From contig CASBQH010000117.1 in assembly GCA_949127695.1 (NCBI GenBank), positions 1-7,166 on the forward strand: a DNA stretch of 7,166 bases, in the 5' to 3' direction. The notes under the pieces were generated by a model, which worked only from the letters and a program-made list of their open reading frames with translations, had not been told where the DNA came from and made no database searches. The DNA is from Synechococcales cyanobacterium PMM_0073 (GTDB taxonomy: Bacteria > Cyanobacteriota > Cyanobacteriia > Elainellales > Elainellaceae). Position numbers and translations under genes: made by a program. Positions 1 through 6,001 of this stretch are shown piece after piece (positions within the stretch are counted from its first letter, which is position 1; each line of letters opens with the position of its first letter).

Positions 1-3000
1 GCCGACTCTCCAGAATTTGACCCAGAATTAGAGATTGCTGAGCCTTTACCCGATCCGCTGGAAGCCGCTGGTGAAAGTGAACCGACCTTCGATCTGTTTC
101 AGCTTGAAGACGCAGATCCAGAAGATGGGTTGGAGCTAGACAGTTCGCTAGATGTCGAGCTAGCAGGGGCAGCGGATGACCCGTTTGGCTTCGATTTTGA
201 TCTAGATGCAGCCGAAACGGATGGAGCTATTGCTGGCGTCGGCGTATCTACAGGCGACAGTACGGGCGCAATCCCAGAGGCAACTCCAGACGATTGGGCT
301 GACAACGAGCTGTTTGACTTGAATGATGGCTCGCAGCTATTTGGTGTAGAAGCGGCTCATTCGCTTCAGCCTGAGTCACAGCCGCTTGAGCAAGAGCCGC
401 TTGAGCCAGCAGATCTTGATTTTGGCAGTTTTGATTGGGGTGAACTGGATTCAGGAACAGCTGCGGCTGATGTCTCTGATCTGGGGTTTGGCGAGTTAGA
501 TGCGACCTTTGGCGAGAATGAGTCGCTGAGTGATCCAGCCGAGTTGGATAGTTCTGAATTTAGCCACAATTCTGACGATGCAGCGTTCGCTTTTGAGCTA
601 GACGACAGTTCACCCAATGATCCGCTTAATCTCAGTCTAGATCAGCCAGAGAGCTGGAACGTTGATGTGACCTCTGATGTGAATGCCTCTAGCGACGATG
701 GATTTGACCTGCTGGAACTCGGAGCGGCAGCAGGATTGGGGGCAGCAGGACTCACGCTCTCCAACCTCTCTGAATCAAATTCTGACGCAGCCGAACTAGC
801 CGACGAGCCAGCCGACGAGCTGAATTTTGAGGATGACTTCAATCTGTTTGAGCCAGAGCTAGAGTCAACTGACTCGACTAATGATGACATTGCTGGTGAT
901 GATATTTCTGCGGATTGGTTCGACAACAGCTTATCCAATAGTCTGTTTGATGATCTAGAAAGCGATCGCGTTAGCGAGTTAAATGAGTCGGTTTCGATTG
1001 CAGGCTTTTCTGAAGCTGATTTATCTGACGGAGATTTGCCTGAAGCTAATCTAGAGGCTAATCTAACGGAGACGACGAATGATTTTGATCTAGATAGCTT
1101 TGCCACAACAGACTTTTCTGAAGCTGACCTGTTTGGAATCGATACAGGTGACTTGGTAGAGACGACGAATGATTTTGATCTAGATAGCTTTGCCGAAGTA
1201 GCACCAGCAGAGCCAGCGGCTGCTTCACCAGATCTGGCCTCAGCTCACCTAGATCTGCTGGCCGATGACGATTTAGCTCAAGACATTGCCGAGCCAGCGG
1301 AGTTTGATGACTTGGCCGCCATGCTGGCCGAAGACTCGTCGCCCATCACGGCGATCCATGAGCCTGATGATGACCTTGGCGACGATTTCTCTGATCTCGA
1401 AGCCCTGATTGGCGACGTGCCGGATGATCTGTCAGATCCTTTGCCCGCTCAGCCGCCCACTCCAGCTATTGTCCAGCCTGCGGCGCAACCCATCCAGCTC
1501 GCACAAGCTGAGTTGGTTGACGATGAATTTGGCGATCTTGAAGCGCTACTCCAGGACGCAGATCAGGCGCTGGGCGGGGTTCCGGCACGCAAATCTCAGA
1601 CAAACACCAATCGGCGTCCCAATCGACGCAGCGGCATCAACGAGCAGAACATGCGGGTGTCAGTCAAGCATCTGGATAACCTCAACAACTTGGTTGGGGA
1701 GATGGTGGTCAACCGCAACACGCTAGAGCAAGCCGAAGAGCGGCTGCGGCAGTTTCTCGATAATTTGCTCTATCAGGTACAGCAGCTCAGCGATGTGGGG
1801 CAGCGGATGCGCGATCTGTACGAGCGCTCGCTGCTTGAAAGCTCGCTGCTCTCAGGCCGACGCGGTAGCTCATCATTCACAGCGCCCAGCAGCAGCTTTG
1901 GCAGCGCTTCGTCTCAGCCCAACCATGCCACCGGAGCCAGCTTTGACGCCCTAGAAATGGATCGCTTTACCGGCTTTCATACGCTGTCTCAGGAGATGAT
2001 CGAGCTGATTGTGCGGGTGCGAGAGTCAGCCTCTGACATTGACTTTGTGGTTGAAGAAACCGATCAGGTGACGCGCAACTTCCGGCAGATTACCACGCAG
2101 CTGCAAGAAGGCTTGACCCGGTCGCGGATGGTGCCCTTTGCCCAGACGGCTGATCGCCTGACGCGCGGCGTCCGCGACAACGCGCTGAAGTATGGCAAGC
2201 AGGCGGAGCTATTAATTGAAGGCCGTGACACGCTGATTGACAAAATGATCGTCGAGCTGCTCTATGACCCAATGACGCATCTGGTCAACAACGCAGTGGC
2301 GCATGGCATCGAAACTCCAGAAGAGCGAATTGCCGCTGGCAAACCCCCCACCGGACGGATCACGGTTCGGGCTTTTCATCAGGGTAATCAGACAGTAATT
2401 TCAGTCAGCGACGACGGGGCTGGGATCAATCCTGAGATTGTACGAGCTAAAGCACTGGCCAAAAAGCTGATTACGCCGACTCAGGCACGCGACATGACCC
2501 GGCTCGATACCTATGATCTGCTGTTCCATCACGGCTTCAGCACCGTCGAGCGAGTCGATGACCTGTGCGGACGCGGCGTAGGGCTTGACGTGGTTCGCAA
2601 CAACCTCAACGAAATTCGCGGCACAATCAACATTGACTCAACCATTGGCAAAGGCACCACCTTTACTATCCGCCTGCCGCTGACGCTGAGTATCTCCAAA
2701 GCCCTCTGCTGCATCAGCAACCGCGCCCGCATCGCCTTCCCCATGGACGGCGTCGAAGATATGATTGACGTGCCTAGAGAGCGGGTGCAGCTAGATGACC
2801 AAGAGCGCCCCTGCATTCAATGGCGGGACGAGCTGCTGCCCTTTCAAACGCTCTCTGACCTGCTGCGCTATAACCGGGTGCTAGGGCGCGGCAGCGTCTA
2901 TGGTGGCAACCAGGAAGAAGATATGATTTCGCTGGTGATTCTACGCAGCAGCGGCAACTTCCTGGCGCTCCAAGTTGATCAGGTGCTGGGCGAGCAGGAG

Positions 3001-3600
3001 ATTGTGATTAAGCAGCTAGAAGGGCCAGTGCCCAAGCCGCTGGGGGTAGCGGGCGCAACTGTGCTGGGCGATGGCCGGATTATGCCAATTGCAGATGTGC
3101 TAGAGCTGATTGATCTCTGGGAGGGACGCATCCGCCGCGAATCAGGCACCAACTCGCTGTGGGATATGCGCGAAGCGCTGCCTGAGCAGATCGAAAAAAC
3201 TGAGCCAACCGTGCTGATTGTGGATGACTCGATTACCGTGCGTGAACTGCTCTCAATGACCTTTAATAAGGTTGGCTATCGGGTGGAGCAGGCGCGTGAC
3301 GGGCAAGAAGCCTGGGAAAAACTGCGATCTGGCCTGCCCTGCGATCTGGTGTTCTGCGATATTGAAATGCCGCGAATGGATGGCTTAGAGCTGCTTTCCC
3401 GCATTCAAAAAGATCCCAACCTCAGCCACTTGCCCGTCGCCATGCTGACCTCGCGCGGCGCAGATCGACATCGGCAAATGGCCACTCAGCTCGGAGCCAG
3501 AGGCTATTTCACCAAGCCCTATTTAGAAGAAGTGCTGCTGGATGCCGCTAACCGGATGCTGAAAGGCGAAATGATGGTGACGAGCGCCAACACACAGTAA
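1..3600 (+). CDS. CheA-like hybrid histidine kinase/response regulator (5'-truncated)
   Basis: This is the C-terminal 1199 residues of a cytoplasmic CheA-type kinase; the frame is open from base 1, so the start is upstream. Residues here are counted from the first codon in the window. Residues 1-529 are acidic low-complexity linker. Residues ~550-735 are the P3 dimerisation helices (LDNLNNLVGEMVVNRN) with a Ser-rich insert at ~618-645. The ATPase domain follows, with N box HLVNNAVAHGIE (760-771), G1 DDGAGIN (804-810), GRGVGLDVV (857-865) and GKGTTFTIRLPLT (883-895). CheW spans ~899-1040 and REC ~1070-1190, with D1075/D1076, phospho-acceptor D1120, T1150 and K1172 all present. The phosphorylated Hpt domain is not visible and should lie upstream. 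Relatives are the cyanobacterial PilL, PixL and HmpE kinases, which control type IV pilus motility or phototaxis through CheW, a chemoreceptor and CheY-like regulators. Which of these three it is cannot be decided without the upstream genes. The catalytic core looks intact. Confidence 0.95.
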   Translation, partial: ADSPEFDPELEIAEPLPDPLEAAGESEPTFDLFQLEDADPEDGLELDSSLDVELAGAADDPFGFDFDLDAAETDGAIAGVGVSTGDSTGAIPEATPDDWADNELFDLNDGSQLFGVEAAHSLQPESQPLEQEPLEPADLDFGSFDWGELDSGTAAADVSDLGFGELDATFGENESLSDPAELDSSEFSHNSDDAAFAFELDDSSPNDPLNLSLDQPESWNVDVTSDVNASSDDGFDLLELGAAAGLGAAGLTLSNLSESNSDAAELADEPADELNFEDDFNLFEPELESTDSTNDDIAGDDISADWFDNSLSNSLFDDLESDRVSELNESVSIAGFSEADLSDGDLPEANLEANLTETTNDFDLDSFATTDFSEADLFGIDTGDLVETTNDFDLDSFAEVAPAEPAAASPDLASAHLDLLADDDLAQDIAEPAEFDDLAAMLAEDSSPITAIHEPDDDLGDDFSDLEALIGDVPDDLSDPLPAQPPTPAIVQPAAQPIQLAQAELVDDEFGDLEALLQDADQALGGVPARKSQTNTNRRPNRRSGINEQNMRVSVKHLDNLNNLVGEMVVNRNTLEQAEERLRQFLDNLLYQVQQLSDVGQRMRDLYERSLLESSLLSGRRGSSSFTAPSSSFGSASSQPNHATGASFDALEMDRFTGFHTLSQEMIELIVRVRESASDIDFVVEETDQVTRNFRQITTQLQEGLTRSRMVPFAQTADRLTRGVRDNALKYGKQAELLIEGRDTLIDKMIVELLYDPMTHLVNNAVAHGIETPEERIAAGKPPTGRITVRAFHQGNQTVISVSDDGAGINPEIVRAKALAKKLITPTQARDMTRLDTYDLLFHHGFSTVERVDDLCGRGVGLDVVRNNLNEIRGTINIDSTIGKGTTFTIRLPLTLSISKALCCISNRARIAFPMDGVEDMIDVPRERVQLDDQERPCIQWRDELLPFQTLSDLLRYNRVLGRGSVYGGNQEEDMISLVILRSSGNFLALQVDQVLGEQEIVIKQLEGPVPKPLGVAGATVLGDGRIMPIADVLELIDLWEGRIRRESGTNSLWDMREALPEQIEKTEPTVLIVDDSITVRELLSMTFNKVGYRVEQARDGQEAWEKLRSGLPCDLVFCDIEMPRMDGLELLSRIQKDPNLSHLPVAMLTSRGADRHRQMATQLGARGYFTKPYLEEVLLDAANRMLKGEMMVTSANTQ
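962..969. other. HIP1 octamer (GCGATCGC)
   Basis: A perfect copy of the highly iterated palindrome that is over-represented in many cyanobacterial genomes. It lies in the kinase linker and spans the codons for Asp322 and Arg323, the only Arg of the 529-residue acidic region. It supports a cyanobacterial origin but one copy is weak evidence alone. Confidence 0.8.
1006..1200 (+). repeat. Imperfect tandem duplication in the kinase linker
   Basis: Two units of about 36 and 29 residues each begin with FSEADL (nt 1006 and nt 1114) and end with ETTNDFDLDSFA. The latter is encoded by 36 bp that are identical at 1069-1104 and 1159-1194. The first markers are 108 bp apart and the second 90 bp apart, so the units differ by an in-frame 18-bp gain or loss. 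The identical DNA, including third positions, suggests a recent duplication or gene conversion. Confidence 0.85.
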
Positions 3601-3611
3601 GCTTGACAAGA

Positions 3612-3635
3612 GCTGGCAACCGGGGAATTGCCAGC
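3612..3635. terminator. Hairpin between convergent genes, possible bidirectional terminator
   Basis: A perfect 8-bp stem (GCTGGCAA / TTGCCAGC) with an 8-nt loop (CCGGGGAA) starts 11 bp after the kinase stop and ends 12 bp before the stop codon of the convergent lipoprotein gene. No clear T-run follows in either direction, so it is not a classical intrinsic terminator. It could still stop or stabilise transcripts from both sides. Confidence 0.5.
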
Positions 3636-3647
3636 GGCAGGACTTAG

Positions 3648-4187
3648 TTAAGGCGTTGGCGAGGCACTGGGGCTAGCCGACTCTGCGGGTGATAGCTCTG
3701 GCGATCCTGTGGGCGATGCCGCCGGAGATTCTAGCGGCTGCACCTTGCAGTAGTCATTCACCGCAGTTACCAGCGGCTCTTCCTGAGCAGTGGCAGTTTT
3801 CAGGGCTTCAAAAGCCTGCTGAGCCGCCTGAGAATCTTTGGCCTTCGCTGCTGAAACCAGATTGAGCGTAGCTTGGTTAGTGTCCGTATACATGGAAACA
3901 AAGCGGGTCTGGTAGTCTTTGAGCTGCGGATCGCTGAGCGGTAGTTCCTGCATGGAAGCTTTAGCCGTGCTGGCGACATCAGCAATTTTGTTCATGGAGT
4001 CAATGTTGTCAGGGTTGGGATTTTCGGAAACTGACTTGACGCCGTTTACCGCCTGGTTGGCGATATCGATCAATTTGCTGCATTGAGAAACTTTGGTCTC
4101 TGAGCAGCTGGCCAGCACCAGCCCCAAACTCAACAGCACTGAAGCTCGATAGATTTGCTTAACCGCAGGTCTTGCCAAACGCCGCAT
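3648..4187 (-). CDS. Small lipoprotein with SPxx-repeat tail, function unknown
   Basis: A 179-residue protein with a basic N-terminus, a hydrophobic stretch and a lipobox L25-A26-S27-C28. It is therefore expected to be exported, cleaved before Cys28 and lipid-anchored. The mature part is mostly polar and probably helical (residues ~30-147). It has two further cysteines, C36 and C147, near its two ends that could form a disulfide. The tail from ~150 is Ser/Pro/Ala-rich, with SP pairs at 154, 158, 162 and 166 (period four) and again at 172 and 176, as in cell-wall or periplasmic spacers. The start is supported by AGGAGA (4194-4199) six bases before ATG. It lies 126 bp downstream of the TspO gene on the same strand, and I see no convincing promoter or terminator in that gap. 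I do not recognise a named family, although small helical lipoproteins of this sort are common in cyanobacteria. Confidence 0.85.
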   Translation of the reverse strand: MRRLARPAVKQIYRASVLLSLGLVLASCSETKVSQCSKLIDIANQAVNGVKSVSENPNPDNIDSMNKIADVASTAKASMQELPLSDPQLKDYQTRFVSMYTDTNQATLNLVSAAKAKDSQAAQQAFEALKTATAQEEPLVTAVNDYCKVQPLESPAASPTGSPELSPAESASPSASPTP

Positions 4188-4313
4188 GAATTTTCTCCTA
4201 AAGCCAATAACCCAAAACTCAGGGCAAGCCCATTTTACCTGCTGCCTTCGGTTACAGATTTTAGATCCAACTTGAATTTTTGCGCTTTGTTTAAGCTAAT
4301 TTTTATCGAAACT

Positions 4314-4790
4314 CTACGCTTCTGTCGGATTCAGCTGGAGCATTGCCCAGGTTGTGTAGGTGCCAATTGGACTCCAGAGCAAAAAGGGCAGCAGTAGCAA
4401 AGCCGCGCTGGCTGTGACGTTGAGCACGGCAATGGCCAGAATTAAGCCAATTCCAAACCCCACTGCCCCCACAATCGTACCCAGCTTGAGGCTGCGACCC
4501 ACCATTAAGGCGGGGCTATAGGCCAGAATCGCGATTTCCAATAAAACATAGCCAGCCATCAGCGTCCAGGTTTTGGCGCTGCCCGGATCGGCTTCCCAAA
4601 CCTGCACCGCTGACCAGACGCCGCAGGTTAGCACGAACGTCCAGATCACCGGGATCAGCTTTTCAAAAGTGAGCCATTGGGGACGGCGCAGCCGCTTAAA
4701 CCACTGCAAGCCCTTAGGGGGCAAAATGCTGCCGCCAATGATCGCCAAAACCAAGGCTACGCCACCAATTACCATCCAAGATCTAATCAT
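4314..4790 (-). CDS. TspO/MBR-family membrane protein (tryptophan-rich sensory protein)
   Basis: A 158-residue integral membrane protein with about five hydrophobic segments (roughly 5-23, 45-64, 73-92, 100-122 and 126-150), the size and topology of TspO. Family hallmarks are the first-loop pattern W30-F-K-R-L-R-R-P-Q-W39, P47 and W50 in helix 2, a Trp-rich stretch (W59, W65) and the C-terminal pattern P135-F-L-L-W139 up to L153-N154-P155. TspO proteins bind porphyrins and related tetrapyrroles and act in stress or light-dependent regulation; transport is debated. Here the central segment reads AYSPALMVGRS instead of the usual N-x-x-W-S-x-x-FF motif, so this is a divergent subgroup and ligand binding should not be assumed. 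The ATG at 4790 has only a weak purine-rich leader (GGCGGGC), and Met6 is a possible alternative start. The gene is divergent from the hydroquinone reductase gene, with 180 bp between starts. Confidence 0.8.
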   Translation of the reverse strand: MIRSWMVIGGVALVLAIIGGSILPPKGLQWFKRLRRPQWLTFEKLIPVIWTFVLTCGVWSAVQVWEADPGSAKTWTLMAGYVLLEIAILAYSPALMVGRSLKLGTIVGAVGFGIGLILAIAVLNVTASAALLLLPFLLWSPIGTYTTWAMLQLNPTEA

Positions 4791-4835
4791 GCTTGCCCGC
4801 CGAAATCATCTGCTCTCTAGCCTTATCGAATTCGC

Positions 4836-4845
4836 GCCAATTGGC
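4836..4845. promoter_or_regulatory. Palindrome GCCAATTGGC in the divergent intergenic region
   Basis: A perfect 10-bp palindrome lies in the 180-bp region between the divergent TspO and hydroquinone reductase genes, 46 bp from the TspO start and 126 bp from the reductase start. Its position would suit an operator acting mainly on the TspO side. In the minus direction a TTGCCA that could serve as a -35 overlaps it, but no good -10 follows. A site this short can occur by chance. Confidence 0.3.
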
Positions 4846-4970
4846 AATCACTCCGAGGGCGCATTTGGGCTAGATCTGGACTGGATCTGCGGTATATCTG
4901 CCGAATGTCGGTTTTCCTAGCCCGGATTCGCCAGTAGGATGACAAGAGGGATTAGCAGGAGATTAAAGCA

Positions 4971-5939
4971 ATGGGACTCGGACTTTTATCAAAGGGTAAA
5001 TGGGTGTCAGACCGGACGCAGGAAGACGAGAAAGGGCAGTTTACGCGGCCTTCCACCACCTTTCGCAGCCAGATTACCGCAGATGGATCGAGCGGCTTTC
5101 AGGCCGAGGCCAACCGCTACCATCTCTATGTGTCGCTGGCCTGCCCTTGGGCGCACCGGACGCTGCTGATGCGGCAGCTCAAAGGGCTGAGTGACGCAAT
5201 CTCCGTTTCAATTGTCGATCCGATTATGGGCGAACATGGCTGGGAGTTCTCAACAGGAGCGGGCTGCATTCCAGACTCGGTGAATCAGGCGCAGTATCTC
5301 TGGCAAATCTACATTAAGGTTGATCAACATTATACGGGGCGGGTGACGGTGCCCATTCTCTGGGACAAGCAGCGCCAAACGATTGTCAATAATGAATCGC
5401 GCGAGATTATCCGGATGTTGGACAGGGAGTTTGGCGCAGTGGCGCAGTCTGAGCGCGATCTCTGCCCGCCAGAGCTACAAAAACCAATCGATGAAACAAT
5501 AGATGCAATCTACCAGCCGATTAACAACGGCGTTTACCGCGCCGGATTTGCCACCCAGCAGACGGCCTATGACGCCGCCGTCACCGAGCTGTTTACGGCG
5601 CTTGACCAATGGGAGACTCTGCTAGGCCAGCAGCGCTATCTCTGCGGCAATCAGCTCACCGAGGCCGATCTCTGCCTGTTTACGACGCTGCTGCGCTTTG
5701 ATGCAGTCTATTACGGCCATTTCAAATGCAATCTGCGCCGGATTGTAGACTACCCAAATCTCTGGGGCTATCTGCGCGATATCTATCAAATTCCTGGCGT
5801 TGCCGCCACCTGCAATCTAGACCATATCAAGCGCCACTATTACATCAGCCACTCGAAGGTGAATCCGACTCAAATTGTCCCTCAAGGGCCGATCCTGGAC
5901 TTTAACAGCCATCCAGAGCGCGATCGGTTTGGTTCATGA
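4971..5939 (+). CDS. yqjG: Glutathionyl-hydroquinone reductase (Xi-class glutathione transferase)
   Basis: A 322-residue soluble enzyme expected to reduce glutathionyl-hydroquinones with glutathione, releasing hydroquinone and oxidised glutathione (the YqjG/PcpF/ECM4 family). The thioredoxin-like N-terminal domain contains the catalytic motif C58-P-W-A-H-R63, typical of this class. Further family marks are W91-E-F, the segment Y121-T-G-R-V-T-V-P128, and N140-N-E-S143 at the glutathione site. The helical C-terminal domain (~165-300) includes L-T-E-A-D-L-C-L-F. The family's C-terminal signature is also present, with HYYISH followed by NPTQIVPQGP. Length is normal and nothing appears broken. The start is supported by AGGAG (4957-4961), nine bases before ATG. 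The family is linked to detoxifying quinones; in a phototroph plausible substrates are quinones from oxidative damage, which is inference. The symbol is by analogy with E. coli. Confidence 0.93.
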   Translation: MGLGLLSKGKWVSDRTQEDEKGQFTRPSTTFRSQITADGSSGFQAEANRYHLYVSLACPWAHRTLLMRQLKGLSDAISVSIVDPIMGEHGWEFSTGAGCIPDSVNQAQYLWQIYIKVDQHYTGRVTVPILWDKQRQTIVNNESREIIRMLDREFGAVAQSERDLCPPELQKPIDETIDAIYQPINNGVYRAGFATQQTAYDAAVTELFTALDQWETLLGQQRYLCGNQLTEADLCLFTTLLRFDAVYYGHFKCNLRRIVDYPNLWGYLRDIYQIPGVAATCNLDHIKRHYYISHSKVNPTQIVPQGPILDFNSHPERDRFGS

Positions 5940-5968
5940 GTTTGATAGGTGGGGTTCCTTAAAAAGCT

Positions 5969-5989
5969 GTAAACTTTTACTAAGTTTAC
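5969..5989. promoter_or_regulatory. Perfect inverted repeat ahead of the HHL1-like gene
   Basis: GTAAACTT and AAGTTTAC form a perfect 8-bp inverted repeat with a 5-nt spacer (TTACT). It starts 30 bp after the hydroquinone reductase stop and ends 12 bp before the ATG of the HHL1-like gene. It may be an operator, a hairpin in the leader close to the ribosome binding region, or a weak AT-rich terminator for the upstream gene. It is not an NtcA site, since the GTA-N8-TAC spacing is not met. Confidence 0.45.
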
Positions 5990-6001
5990 TGAGTGATTTC
6001 T

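Larger units (their letters stand above)
1..1587 (+). other. Acidic low-complexity linker of the kinase
   Basis: This stretch encodes window residues 1-529, rich in Asp, Glu, Ser, Leu, Ala and Phe. Reading the translation, it contains no Lys, Cys or Tyr and a single Arg (residue 323). The first basic residues after that are Arg530 and Lys531, where an Arg-rich segment leads into the dimerisation helices. It is probably disordered and strongly negatively charged, joining the upstream Hpt domain to the kinase core. No P2-like folded domain is recognisable. Acidic linkers are usual in cyanobacterial CheA proteins; the length and near-total lack of basic residues are what stand out. Confidence 0.85.

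Noticed and set aside
130..132. TTG as the start codon of the kinase
   Set aside because: The same frame is open back to base 1 with the same acidic composition, and the essential Hpt domain is missing, so the gene simply begins before the window.
366..1106. Two Ser-rich open frames on the minus strand (366-617 and 642-1106)
   Set aside because: They are mirror frames of the Asp/Glu/Leu-rich linker; the skewed codon content keeps the antisense open. No leader or known motif supports them.
1069..1194. CRISPR-like direct repeat
   Set aside because: There are only two copies, in frame within a coding sequence, with no spacer array; a coding duplication explains them.
4188..4313. Sigma-70-type promoter for the lipoprotein gene
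   Set aside because: TAAAAT-like hexamers are present on the minus strand, but none has an acceptable -35 at normal spacing.
4573..4920. Plus-strand open frame across the TspO gene start
   Set aside because: It is antisense to a recognisable TspO, has no family features and lacks a convincing ribosome binding site.
5000..5194. Alternative plus-strand frames inside the hydroquinone reductase gene
   Set aside because: The main frame contains the full enzyme with its catalytic motif, so the others are shadows.
5969..5989. NtcA-type site at the inverted repeat
   Set aside because: The repeat contains GTA and TAC, but no GTA-N8-TAC spacing is found.
5993..5995. GTG as the start of the HHL1-like gene
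   Set aside because: It adds only three residues, has no ribosome binding site and overlaps the probable leader of the ATG at 6002.
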